From Alligator mississippiensis (Eukaryota; Chordata; Crocodylia; Alligatoridae), in the NCBI RefSeq assembly GCF_030867095.1, contig NC_081824.1:239842719-239906718 (forward strand): a stretch of DNA of 64,000 nt, written 5' to 3'. Below, in pieces: positions 32,623 through 43,355 of this stretch. The notes under the pieces are model-generated. The model saw only the letters and a list, made by a program, of their open reading frames with translations, was not told the origin of the DNA and did no database searches. The translations under genes and the position numbers were made by a program. Position 1 is the stretch's first letter. Each line of letters starts with the position of its first letter.

Positions 32623-33224
32623 CTGAGCATTGTGATGTGAATGTCTTTGAAGAAAGTTTTCACAGCCAAAAAGTTTAGTTGCAAGACAGTACAATGCCAT
32701 ATAGTAATATCAGTGTGCAAGGCCCTAGGAGTGGCCATGCCAAGAAAGAGGGCCAGGTAACACTGGAAGAAACCCTGAACAGCTATTAAAGCTCCACAGC
32801 CATGACACAAGGTGGCACTTCCATTTTTCTGTACAGTGTGAGCAGCACCTGGGAACACAACATTTTATCCCATGCAGATCTGGAAAGGAGGAGGATTAGA
32901 AAAAAAGACACAGCTATGGTCTCCCATGTATGCTGCCAAACAATTATTTTCAGAGCCAATTTCAGGAAGAGAAACCTGTCATCTGAGACTGGAATCAGGA
33001 ACAGATTCCTGCTACCTGCCTCCATTATCAAACAGCTATTAGTCTTCAAAAGCAGAAACATTAGTTAGGCATCAATGAACAGGGGTTATAAACAGGGTAA
33101 GCAGTGCAGGCAGTTTGCAGGCCAGTTCATGGGCCCTCCCCCAGTTTTTGAGGGGCAAGTCTTTCAGCCTGGCATGAGGAAGCAGGGAAAAAGGAACCAT
33201 TTCCGGCCAATGAGAAATAAACAG
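32623..33224. other. Intergenic DNA, nothing recognised
   Basis: Open frames of 88-91 codons overlap on opposite strands and have no recognisable features. Confidence 0.45.
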
Positions 33225-36200
33225 TAGGTCTGTGCGAAGTTTCAAGAGCCAATTTGATTTGGAAATTTGGCCTGATTTGGCAACTAAATTGCCAAATATG
33301 AATTGAATCAGGAGACCTATTAAAAAGGTCTGAATTGATTTGGAAGCCTGCAAATAGATTTGGAAAAGATTTGGAAAGATTTGGAGATTTGGAAAGCAGA
33401 CATGCAGGAAACAGAAACTGAGAAGGGGCGGGGGGCAGGGAGACTACTCTGATAGTGACATCTGTAGCTGGCCAGTAACTGTGATCTTTCCCTGAGTTCC
33501 CTTCCAATAACAGTGCTCTGGGGGAGGGACATAGAAACAACATATATATAAGGCTGTGTCTGAAGTGATCTGTCCTTTTTGTGAGCTGTCTTTCTTGAAC
33601 CAGCAGCATTTGAAAGGCTCTGGCTTGCTGTCTGGTCTTTTGGTAGATAGCCTCTCTCTTCTTCTGTGTTTTCCCTGACAGTGAGTCATCACTGTGCACT
33701 TCAGGAAAACACAACATATACTATAGACAGATAAACATTTTGCAGCACACCAAGCATTATGAAGCATGCTAGAATGGCAGGTGCCAGGTCTTCTGGCAGA
33801 GGAGGGAGAGGGGGCAGAGGGAGAACTGCAAGTTCCCTCTCCCACACAACATAGATGCACCCTCTTTCCTGGAAGTGAAGAGTCTTTTGCTGCTAGTGGG
33901 AGCAAGGATGTGGTAGCAATGCCTGTACCACCTTCACTAACACCAGCAATAACAACCACCAGCACCAGGATGACAGTCTCCAGCCCAATTTCAGTTTCCA
34001 GCATGAAGGTTCCAGTGCCAGAAGAGGAGCTGGATCTGGAAGCAGTGGAGCTGAGTGCTATAGCAAAGAAAATTCTGGGAAAGGAGGGGGAATATGAGTT
34101 TGTGCTCCAAACCCATCAAAGTTCCCCTTGAGGCAGGTCTCTTCTGAAAGGCACTTTGGAGGAGGTTGTGGGGGCAGGTGACTCAGCTTCTCCTGTTGTG
34201 CCTCTGCCTGGTGAAGAGGGGGATAAGGCAGGATCTCCACCATCAATCTGGAAGTGGGTGGGTAGTGTTGTGTGGGATCATTTTGAGGTGGCAGATGATC
34301 CCAAGTATGCTACCTGCTAACACCACGGAAAGGAGATCAGATGGGGCAAGGATGAGAAACACTTCACCACCACAGTGATGCTGCTGCATCTCAGGATGCA
34401 GCACCCTCCTCAGCCTAGCACCAGTGGGAGCATGCCCAAAAAGAAGTCCCTCTCTCTTCAAAGCCCCTGTACCCAAGAAGCAAAGGCAGGCCACCCTGGA
34501 CCAGTGGGAGAAAGACCGGGAAAAAGGGGGGTGCATTCCCAAGGTGAGTAAGGTCACCCAGGTCACTGGGGTGATGTTTGCTTTGGATGGCCAGCCCTTT
34601 TCCTTTGTTGAGCATCCAGGGTTCAGGCAGCTCATGGCACTTGTGGCTCCATCATACCAAGTGCCCGCACACATCACCTTTAGCAGGACGGTGGTGCCCT
34701 CCCTGTATGAGGAATGCAGGGAGTACTTGAGGGAAGAGCTGCAGAAGATAGGACCACAGGTAGCTTTGCACTTCACCTCAGACATCTGGAGCATCTGGGG
34801 TGGACAGCATGCATACCTTTCCCTTACAGGGCACTGGTGCAATCATTCAGTGTGTCAGTGGGCTCTCCTTCAGGGCAAGGTAATGGATAAGTCCCACATG
34901 GCAAGGGAGATCATGGTGGGCATGAACTGCATGGTGCAGAGCTGTCTCATTGGGCACGGCAAGATCACCTGTAGGTTCATGGTCACCAACAATGGGGCCA
35001 ATATGGTGAAGGTGGTGCATGTTGCCAACTTTGTTGGCATATGCTGTGTGGCACACAAGTTTCACCTCATAGTTAGGGACACCTTGGAGGGAGACAGGGC
35101 TCCTGGTGACAGGGCTCCTGGTGACAGTGCTGTCACTATCACTACCAACCAGCTTATTTCAAAATGCAAGAAGGTGGTGAGCTACTTCCACCGGAGCGTC
35201 AAGGGGGACAAGATGCTACAGGACAAACAGGCAGAGACGAACATCCTGCAGCACAAAATCATGTAGGATGTGGAGACTTGGAGGAACTCCACAAACTTGA
35301 TGTTCAAAAGGTTGGTGAGCAACAGAAGGCCATCCATGCCATGGTCTTGGTTGGGGAGATTGGGATCAGTGGTCCCCTTAACAAAATGGAGTGGGATACC
35401 ATCTCCCAGATCTTGGTGGTCCTCAAGCCATTCCTCAAGGCCACCAAGAGCCTCAGAGCTGGCGATACCCTCCTTAGCCAGGTGATCCCTGTATTGAAGG
35501 AGCTTGAGAATCAAATGGAAAAGTTCCAGGGGATCAATGTTCCTGGGTGGGGCAAGCCACTTTCCCCAAAGGGAACCACACCACACTGGTGAAGTGGCTG
35601 AAGAAGGCCGTCCAGAAATGGCTGGATCTGTTGTGGTCCAATACGCTCAATGTGCTGGTAGGCATGTGCTACCTGAGGGTGAAGGGGAACATCTGCAGCT
35701 GCAAAACTCTTGATTACTGGACAGAGGTGTTAGTGAACAGTTAGGGAGGCGGAAGGGCAGAGGCAAGGGGACGTGGAAGAGGAGGATACACTTTTCCATG
35801 CCAAAACTCCAAGCACCAGCCAATCTCCTCTGCCACACTGTCAATGTGGGCCAAAGGCATGGATTCAATGTTGGGATCCAGAGACACCAGACCCCACCAT
35901 TTGGCAGGTAGCATGGAGGCCTCGGTGGCTGCCTATCTCGCTGAGGATGTGTAGGCACTGCACTGTGACCCCTTGGCCTATTAGGCAACCCACAGCCAGG
36001 TGTGGCAGGATCCGGCTACAGTTTCAGCATTGCTGGGGATGTAGTGATACCCCAGTGCACCTTCTTGGATTCTGGTTTGGTGGAACAGCTGGTGTTCCTC
36101 AAGGTGAACCCCTCGCTGCTGGGTTTCCCCAAGTTCCACATGCAGATGGAGTGCCACCATCCTCATTCTGCACCTATTTCCTTTCTTTAGTTGCTTTCAC

Positions 36201-36250
36201 AACCATTTAATGCCCTCTCAGAGCCGGAGGAGACAGTTTAGTTTTTCACC
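33225..36250 (+). mobile_element. hAT transposon H5 with transposase remnant (source-type element for H1-H4)
   Basis: The left end TAGGTCTGTGCGAAGTTTC matches the H-family terminus. It is followed by the same GATTTGG/GAATTG-rich subterminal DNA. A TATA-like CATATATATAAGGCTGTGTC lies at 33541-33560, and the transposase gene remnant follows. The right terminus is not found: the sequence runs into a minus-strand CR1 at about 36650. The right-hand limit given is only the end of recognisable coding similarity. Confidence 0.8.
33774..36190 (+). pseudogene. hAT-family transposase with BED zinc finger (degraded)
   Basis: The likely start is the ATG at 33774 (MAGARSSGRGGRGGRGRTAS). A BED-type zinc finger follows at about 34245-34392: VVWDHFEVADDPKYATC, an in-frame stop, HHGKEI with the second Cys replaced by His, and TTTVMLLHLRMQHP. 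After a frame change a 280-codon stretch (34424-35266) carries the transposase core. ALHFTSDIWSI contains the first catalytic Asp, YLSLTGHW follows, and then the conserved VAHKFHLIVRD. A stop and frame changes follow at 35264-35330 and 35600. The C-terminal dimerisation region is at 36005-36190 (SIAGDVVIPQCTFLD, LVEQLVFLKVNPSLLGFP). The Glu of the usual SERVFS motif is not visible (SGYSFS). A 15-bp in-frame duplication (GDRAPGDRAPGD) lies at about 35092. It cannot encode an active enzyme now. Confidence 0.87.
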
Positions 36251-36645
36251 AGCCAGCAAGGGAAGAACATCTCCCTGCTGAGCTCCCGTGCCAGGACAAA
36301 CATGGAGGTAAGAGCTGGGGCTATGGGGAAGGAGGAGGCCCCAGGTCCTTGCCATGACCTAAAACTGCACCCTGCCAGGGTAGGGAGGCTTGATGGGAAT
36401 GCCGGTGGTGTGGCAGCCCCAGGAAATGCCAGGACTGATAACCTCCCTGGTGAAAGGCTGGTAGGGGGCACCTGATAACTTCCAGCAACCATACATATGC
36501 ACAGTCCTGGCTGGGAAAAGCCATCTGTGAGGCAGTGTAGGGAAAGTACAGAGCTGTGGAATGGATGTCACCCCTAGACATCAGGAGCCTCTTGCCTGGG
36601 TAACTTCTGCTTTTGAACTAAAACACATCAGAGGTGCTTTATAGA
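36251..36645. other. Between hAT and CR1; possibly hAT 3' region
   Basis: Non-coding. No terminal inverted repeat of the H type was found here. It may be the distal part of the hAT element cut by the CR1. Confidence 0.35.
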
Positions 36646-36649
36646 TGTG

Positions 36650-37584
36650 ATAGACATTAGGGCTGGAAGGGACCTCAGAAGATCATCGAGTCTGGTCCCT
36701 TGCCCCAGGGGCAGGAAGTCAGCTGGGGTCATAGGATTCCAGCTAGATAAACATCCACATTTCTCTTGAAGGCATTCAAAGTAGGTGCTTGAACCACCTC
36801 TGATGGCAGGCTATTCCAGACTTTGGGGGCTTGGACAGTGAAGAAATGCTTCCTTATGTCCAGCCTGAAATGGAGTTTCATTCCATGCAACCTTGTCATC
36901 CCTTGGGGTGCTCTGGTGAACAATCATTCCCCCAGATCCTGGTGAGTACCCCTGATAAATTTATAGTTGGCCATCAGATTGCCCCTGAGCCTGTGCTTTT
37001 CCAGGATAAACAGTCCCATAGCTCTCAGCCTGTCATCGTAAGGTCTGTTTTCCTGACCCCTGATCACGTGAGTGGCTCTTCTCTGGACTCTCTTAAGCCT
37101 CTCCACATCCTTTTTGAATTGTGGAGCCCAAAACTGGACACAGTACTGCATCTGTGGCCTCACCAAGGCCAAGTACAAAGGGAGAATGATTTCCTGGGAT
37201 TTGCTTGAGAAGCATCTATGGATGCAAGCCAGCATTTTGCTTGCTTTACTAGCCACAGCATCACGTTGCAGACTCATGTTCATCTTGTGGTCAATCATGA
37301 CCCCCAAGTCCCTTTCATCCATACTGTTAGCCAGCGTAGCACAGCCAAGCCTATAAGGATGCTGCAGGTTTTTCCTCCCAAGGTGGAGAATTTTGCATTT
37401 TTCAGTGTTAAATACCATCAGGTTCTCATCCGCCCATTTGCTGAGCCTGTTAAGGTCACCCTGGATTGTCCTCTTGTCCTCAGGTGTGGATGCTTTACCT
37501 CAAAGTTTGGTATCATCTGTGAACTTGGCCAGTCCACTTCTGACTCCAATCTCCACATCATTAATGAAGATGTTGAACAATACG
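36650..37584 (-). pseudogene. CR1 LINE copy E, 3' half of RT and 3' UTR
   Basis: On the minus strand it starts in the RT palm just before the catalytic box (NIFINDV-type context, then SGLAKFTDDTK near 37540-37505). It continues with MVFNTEKCKILHLGRKNLQH, YRLGCATLANSMDERDLGVM and a 164-codon open stretch (37418-36924), then LMANYKFIRGTHQDL, and after a frame change LFTRAPQGMTRLHG. The 3' UTR ends near 36650 with the usual CTAATGTCTATCACAT-like end. Its 5' edge at about 37584 abuts a TIR-like sequence, and the missing middle of RT is not found nearby. The box is FTDD, as in copies A and F. Confidence 0.88.
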
Positions 37585-38250
37585 GTGCGTTCACACATGC
37601 AAGCATGTGCGCTTGCAGCAGCTCAAATAGAAGCAGTGCGAATTTGAGCTGGGGCTTTTTGCCTCAGTGTACGTACTCGGACATACACTTTGTTGTGGAG
37701 CAAATTGTGCTACTAGGGGCAAAATAACTCTGCCTGGCTCCTTCCAGATCTTCAACCAGGGGGAGCTAGAGCCTGGGGCCAGCACCTGTGTTGTCCCCAG
37801 CAGTATAAAAAGCCACCCTGGCAACTAGCTCAGGGCTGCTAGCTCTCAGGAGCTTCTGAGGCCCAGCCAATTGGTACCTGTGATCACTACTCCTTGTGCC
37901 AGCTGGACTGCTGAAGCAGCCCTGAGAGTTCCCTGCACCCTCTACCCACTGCAGCAGTCTAGCAGTGGATGCTGCTGTCTGGCTGTGACCGCTGTGCACC
38001 TGCCAGGCTTGGATGGGGATTGCAGAGCCAGTAGAGGCATCTGCCCCTCTGGGCCAGCTGCCAGTGGACTGCGGTTGCAGGGTTAGTCTTTGTGCGGCAC
38101 TACTGCCATATGTGCCCCCTGCCTGGCCATCTGGGCAGCTATCACCCGGAAGATGTTCTGGGTGTGGTGGCCTGCTTTGAACTGTCAAAGCATGTCCTCC
38201 TGGCCTCATTTGGCCAGGAGGTCAGCCACAGCCAGATGGGTCCAAAGTGC
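37585..38250. mobile_element. Family-E-like TIR element, left end (copy E4)
   Basis: GGTGCGTTCACACATGCAAG, followed by GTGCGCTTGCAGCAGCTCAA and TTTTGCCTCAGTGTACGTAC, closely parallels the left end of the 4.5-kb element at 43042 (GGGCACGTCCACACCTG, TTGCAGGAGCTCAAAAAGAA, ATTTGCCTCAGTTCATATGC). A TATAAAAAG motif lies at 37804. The opposite end was not found; it may lie anywhere up to about 39680. A 147-codon minus-strand frame here has no recognisable domain. Confidence 0.6.
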
Positions 38251-38374
38251 CAGCTTGGAATTCTGGTATTCCCTATTTAAAAACTGAAGAATTGCTGATA
38301 AAAAAAAATCCAAAAATCATTCTCTAAAATACCCCCAAATCCATGTTTCTCCACAAGTAAAACAAAAGACCACT

Positions 38375-38412
38375 ATAAAGAGAGAGAGAGAGAGAGAGAG
38401 AGTGAGTGAGAC
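38375..38412. repeat. (GA)n microsatellite
   Basis: An AGAGAG run of about 28 bases, then GTGAGTGAG. Confidence 0.95.
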
Positions 38413-38539
38413 AGAGATCAGTTGGACAATGTTTTATTGATATATCTACAGTGTTAAAGCAAGTCTCTTATCATAATATTAAAGTGAACTCTAAATACAG
38501 GTTTCATGAATTCATGAATACATATTTTGCTGCCCTCCC

Positions 38540-38760
38540 ACAGGGCGATGGCCCCCACACAAGGGGTTGGTCCCCCACACAAGGGCTATGGCCCCCCAAC
38601 ACAAGGTTCAGCCCCCACACAAGGGCTACACCCCCCCAACAGGGGGTTGGTCCCCCACACAAAGGGTTCAGCCCCCCAAAAGGGGTTCAGAACCCCAACA
38701 GGGGGTTCAGCACTCTCACAAGGGGTATGGTCCCCCAACAGGGGCCACCACCCGCCTGCA
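38540..38760. repeat. C-rich minisatellite, about 21-24 bp unit
   Basis: About nine imperfect copies of a unit like GGTTGGTCCCCCACACAAGG, alternating with GGTTCAGCCCCCCAA-type variants. Each unit pairs a C-run with a G-run. The open frames across it in both strands are artefacts of the repeat. Confidence 0.93.
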
Positions 38761-39215
38761 AGGCCCACATGCCACACCCCAGCCCTCCAATTGCTGCCCC
38801 ACCTGGCCCCATCAGCTGCTGCATCCCCCCAATGGCTGCCCCCCTTCCCCACCCCCCACTCCTCCAGACCACCCCAATAGCTTCCCCACCCAGCCTCACC
38901 CCCTAACTTCCACCCCCAGGCCCTCAAGGCTACCCCCACAACCCCAGGCAGCATCACTTAAAAAAAAAACCCAGAAAAAGAACAGAAAAAAATGGGAAAA
39001 AAGCGCCTCTGTTTACCTTAGAAGCAGGGATGGTGGGGCTTCAGGGCCTCCTGGCAGAGCCCCGCTGGGGCAGCACAGGATGGCACAGGGGCAGGAGAGA
39101 TCAGGCTGGGGCTGCTGGGGCTGTCAGCCTGCCCCACACTGTGCAGGTGGAGCCCCAGTCAGCTGGACCACAGCTTCAACTGCTGGTAAGTGCTGGGGAT
39201 TTTTATTTTTTTTAA
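38761..39215. other. C-rich then A-rich spacer
   Basis: C-rich to about 38955, then an A-rich stretch (AAAAAAAAACCCAGAAAAAG) and GC-rich DNA with GCTGCTGGTAAGTGCTGGGG-like phrases. A related phrase, CTGCTGATGCCAGTAAGTGC, occurs at about 47000 inside the large TIR element, suggesting both belong to family E. Confidence 0.4.
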
Positions 39216-39565
39216 GTATGGGGTGGGGGAGGGCAGGGATGGGAGAGTTTGGGGGGATGGGGCCAGACAGGGCAGAGGTCGGGGGGCTTGGGGGGGCTGG
39301 CAGGGAGAGGGGCTGGCCGTGGCAGGGGTCAGGGGGCTGGCAGGGGGTGGTGTGAGGAGGGGCCAGGCCTGGCAGGGGTCGGGAGGCTGGCAGGGGCTGG
39401 TGGGGGGAGGGGCCAGCCCCGGCAGGGCTCGGGGGGGCTGGCGGGGGGAGGCGCTGGCTGTGGCAGGGGGCAGGGGCCTCATGGGGGCTAATGGGGGGAG
39501 GGGCCATCCCCAGCAGGGCTTGGGGGCCTTGTGGGGGGCTGGCAGGGGGAGAGGGGCTGGGGGAG
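39216..39565. repeat. G-rich minisatellite, unit roughly 55-65 bp
   Basis: Repeats of GGGGAGGGGCCAGCC-like and GGCAGGGGTCGGGAGGCTGG-like blocks, about five or six imperfect copies. Many GGG runs occur on the plus strand. The long overlapping frames in both strands (Pro-rich or Gly-rich) come from this composition. Confidence 0.9.
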
Positions 39566-39684
39566 TGGCCGTGGCTGGTGGGGGTCTCCCCCATAGTCAC
39601 TTCCCCCCTCCTCCAGCCCCCCCGACCCCTCACTCACTGACTCCTGCACCCCGACCGTGCCTTGCCCCACTTTTTTAAACGTCA

Positions 39685-40205
39685 ATTTTTTAGACCCCTG
39701 GAATATTCCTCCTTGGAGGTGGATCCTGTCCTCGTTCCTTTGTAGGCCTTTCCTTTTAGCTGCAGGAGGTCCGCTAGTTCCCTGTAGAGCCAAGGGGGCT
39801 GCTGTGCCCTTTTGCTGCCTTCCCTCCAAGACGGAACAGCATTAGCTTGTGCATCAAGGATCACTTCCTTGAGAAGTAACCACTCATCCTGAACTCCCCT
39901 CCCCTTTGGGTCATGTTCCCTTAGGGCCTCACCGACAAGCCTCCTGGGCTTGTCAAAGTCAGCTTTCCTGAAGTCGAAGACTTCTGTATTGCTGACTTGC
40001 CAGCTTTACAGCAGATGGTGAAGGTGATGAGCTCGTGACCACTGTCACCCAGCTTCCCACCAATCATTAGGTCACTGATTAGGTTGTCCCCGGTTGCCAG
40101 TACCAGGTCAAGCAGCTCTTTACCTGTCGTTGGCCTGTAGACTTCTTGTGCCAGATCAAAAGTGCACTGCTGCCATTTTCTGTGTGCTGACATGCATTTC
40201 ACCAT
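39685..40205 (-). pseudogene. CR1 LINE fragment, end of endonuclease domain
   Basis: On the minus strand it reads TFDLAQEVYRPTTGKELLDL, VLATGDNLISDLMIGGKLGD, SGHELITFTI, then after a frame change KRAQQPPWLYRELADLLQLK (39864-39682). This is the C-terminal part of the CR1 apurinic-like endonuclease and the linker to RT. It is in the same orientation as copy E, so the two may be one element whose RT middle was lost when the block at 37585-39680 arrived; they may also be unrelated. The GDSDH motif reads GDSGH here. Confidence 0.83.
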
Positions 40206-40599
40206 TTGTACACTTGCATGTGGGCCAGCACAGTTTGCCTCAGCTCACATGAGGAGCAGACTCGAATAATTGAGTCTGCTCTGAAGTGACAGATCTCTGG
40301 AGTGCCATGGGACAGAAAAGTATGTGTATAAATGCCCTATCAGTCTTTATGTTCTCAGTCTTTACTGGTTCAGTTTTGTTTGGTTTCCTTGTTCAGATGT
40401 CTCCACTTCGGTCTGATTTTCAGTCTCCTCTCTCATTCCTTGTTGCTTTGATGTTAGCTCTGCTTCCCTGGCTGAATTTCATGATACTGCTTCCTTTCTC
40501 CCCTTTACTAGCTGCAAGTATCATTTGTTTTTTCTTAACACCTGTCTTTCTGGTGTGACTACTTTATTGGATCTGGGAGCTACTTGATGGGAAACTAGT

Positions 40600-41600
40600 G
40601 CTTTTTGTTTCCACTTTCATCCATCTGAAATAAGAACGATATTGTTGTTGTGCAGCTGTAGTAACTCCCTGGAAATTCTGTCATAGTACCATTTTTATTT
40701 GAGTTTGTCAACTTTTAAAAATGTTTTCATGTTTTGCTTTTCATTCTGATGAGCATCACCCACAAAATTTGTCATCCTAGTTTTGATTTTTCTGTTAATC
40801 AGCATTTCTACTGGGGACAATTCATGTTTCATGGGTTTTGCCCTGTAATTTAAGAGTGACTGGTAAACATTGGTGTGCGAATATGTAGCTTTTTTTTTAA
40901 CAATTTCTTCACTATTTGTACTCCATTTTCCACCAGACCATTGAATTTTGGGTATTTATAACTTTAAGTATAGTGACAGAATCCATATTTGTTTGCAAAC
41001 CCTTTAAAATATAGACAGTTGAACTGAGGTCCATTGTCTGTTCTTACAATTTGTGGAATCCCAAGTCTAGTAAAAAATTATTTGATGTGAGTTATGACAT
41101 GGTTTGCTGTTGTGCTTTTGAGCAATGCAATTTCAGGATAGTGGGAATAATAATCTAAAACTAATACATATTTTTTTTCCTGCATGCATGAGTAAGTTAA
41201 TGCCCGGCTCTTTTCTTGGCATGATCTATGCTTTAGACATGTTGTACCTGCCTTTACAGCATCTTCTGTGTCAGTATTTGGGCCAATTTAAAACATCCCT
41301 TGCTCTCCTTTTGCATTTTTCAATGCGTAGATGCCCCTTGTGTATTCTGTTTAACATGTCTTTCTTTGGCACTGCTGGAACAACAATTTATGAGCCTTTG
41401 AACAAAATGCCATCCAGTACTGACAGCTCTTCCTTGAACTGAAAGTAGGGGCTTGGTATGTATTTTCCAGGTCAACCAGCACAAATAGCTGTTATCATTT
41501 TTTTGCAATGTGGTGTCCTGAGCAGTGGCTTCCTCAATTAGTGCACACATTTTATCTGTGACTGGTATTATTCTTTGAATTAGATTAATATGCACTATGT
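40600..41600 (-). pseudogene. Integrase remnant of the second Gypsy element
   Basis: Degraded in all frames. Recognisable pieces on the minus strand are a zinc-binding-type block, HKGHLRIEKCKRRARDVL followed by NWPK, near 41330-41270, and a core end similar to the 'FAxxYGFxHxTSSPxFPxxNGLxExxVQxVKKLL' signature at about 40990-40890 (present as KYPKFNGLVENGVQIVKKLL). Multiple stops are present. Together they support integrase downstream of RNase H. Confidence 0.7.
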
Positions 41601-41609
41601 CTGAGTCTG

Positions 41610-41958
41610 GAATTCTGCCATTTTCTATTGTGTCATATGATCTGGACAATATATTTGGAATAAGTAGATGTTTTCCTAGCTTGTACTGCATGTCTAGATC
41701 ATACATTTTCAGTTGAACGAAAAGTCTTTATAATCTGGGTGGCATGTCTGATAACCCTTTCTTTGCTATAGTTACCAAAGATTTATAAACAGTTTCAGCT
41801 ATCATAGGCTTCCCATAGATGAATATATGACATTTCTTACAGCCATATACCAGAGCTAAGCTTTCTTTCTCAATTTGTGCATATAGACACTGTGACTTAG
41901 TGAGTGCCCTAAATGCATAGGCTACTGGTCTCCAGCTATCTGCATGTTTTTGAAGCAA
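41610..41958 (-). pseudogene. RNase H region of the second Gypsy element
   Basis: The minus-strand frame 41958-41728 has SWRPVAYAFRALTKSQCLYA, QIEKESLALVYGCKKCHIFI and YGKPM, a classic Ty3/Gypsy RNase H block with the catalytic Glu in QIEKE. The next frame (41706 onward) starts MYDLDMQYKLGKHLLIPNIL SRS, which is the usual 'YxxxVxYxPGKxxxxADxLSR' end of RNase H. A frame break lies between them. Confidence 0.85.
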
Positions 41959-42339
41959 AGCTGCTCCAATGCCTTCTTTAGAAGCATCTGTTGAATGGGT
42001 CTCAGAGCTTTCATTATTTTTCTTTCAAGTTTTTAAATTCAGCTTCATGTTCATGTTCTCAAATCCACTGAGCATTCTTTTGTAGAAGTGATCTAAGGTG
42101 TTTGGTCTGCTCTGCTAAGTTAGATAGATATTTCCCTAAAAATTGATCATACCCAGTACTCTTTGCACTCCTTCCTTATCTGTAGGGGGTGGCATGTTTA
42201 TAATGGCTTTAACTCTTGCAGGATTGATTTGCACCCCTTGCTCAGAGAGTTTCATATTATTTCTTTGGCCCTGAATTTGCATTTTTGTTTGTTCAGCTTC
42301 AAACCTTTTCTATGAGTTCTTTCTAGTGCCTTTCTCAGC

Positions 42340-42960
42340 CCGTATTTCCCCAAACTAATATATCATTAATATAAAACATAGTTCCTTCAAAGGAACCTTC
42401 AAAGACTTTCAAAAATTTGTTGAACCTTTCTGTGAAACACTTCAGATGCAGAACATAGTCCAAATGGAAGCCTACAAAAGCGATACCTTCCGAAGAGTGT
42501 TCTGAATGTATATAATCTAGTGCTATTCTTTTCTAGGGGAACTTGCCAAAACCTAGAAAAGGCATCCAAAGTGGAGAAATATTTAGCTTCCGCCATGTTG
42601 CCAAAAACCTCTTCCCTGGTGGAAATGCTCCCATTTGATGCATGTGCTCATTTACTTAGGATCCAGACAGAATCTTAAAAATGCATCTTTTTTTTTTCTA
42701 TTATGACCAGTGAATGAACCCAAGCAGTTGGTTGCTCTACTTTTTCTATTATGTTCATGTTGACGAATCTAGCTAATTCCTTTTTCAGCTTCTCCCTTAG
42801 TACAAAGGGGACATTTCTTGGAGCATGTATGGTGAGAGTATTTGGTTATCTTAATTCTATCTTGTACTCAGTTGACAGTTTCCCTATGCCTTAAATCACA
42901 TAATCTTCTTCAATGTTCTTGCTTTCTAGTCCCTCACTGGGATCCATTCTCTTAGTCAAA
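42340..42960 (-). pseudogene. Reverse transcriptase of the second Gypsy element
   Basis: The minus-strand palm region (42596-42399) is KYFSTLDAFSRFWQVPLEKN with the first catalytic Asp, then FGRYRFCRLPFGLCSASEVF. The catalytic YxDD box, about 42375-42345, reads YIND, so the first Asp of the pair is Asn, and a stop intervenes. Upstream fingers-like text (PRNVPFVLREKLKKELARFV) is at about 42830-42770. It is clearly a different lineage from the RT at 24 kb. Confidence 0.85.
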
Positions 42961-43355
42961 GCTAGAGTTTTACACATTCACAATAATTGGCACTAGCTTT
43001 CCTGGGACTATTACAGACTGGACTTTTACTACATTACCCTTGGGCACGTCCACACCTGAAAGCATGTGCATTTGCAGGAGCTCAAAAAGAAGCAGCACAA
43101 ATTTCAGTGGGGGCTATTTGCCTCAGTTCATATGCCTGACACGCCCTTTGCTGTGAGGGAAATTGTGCCACTTGGGGAAAAATAACCCTGCCCAGCTCTG
43201 CAGCTAGGGGGAACTAGGGCCCTCACACTTACCCCCATCCCTGTCCTGGGGGGCTGCAGAGCTCTCCCAATCCTGACCAGAGTCTGGGGTATTAGTGGAC
43301 TTGGGGGTTCAGAGAGGACCTAAGGAGCCTGCTGAACCCCAGGACCAGGGAGAGG

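Noticed and set aside
38540..38760. Possible CRISPR-like array
   Set aside because: Repeats are adjacent and imperfect with no unique spacers, and the context is a vertebrate genome; it is a minisatellite.
38406..39633. Long Pro- or Gly-rich frames (up to 262 codons)
   Set aside because: Artefacts of C-rich and G-rich minisatellites, open in several frames at once.
40160..40290. Right end of TIR element E4
   Set aside because: TTTGCCTCAGCTCACATGAG here resembles the subterminal part of the family, but the orientation is not inverted and no GGG-type terminus is present.
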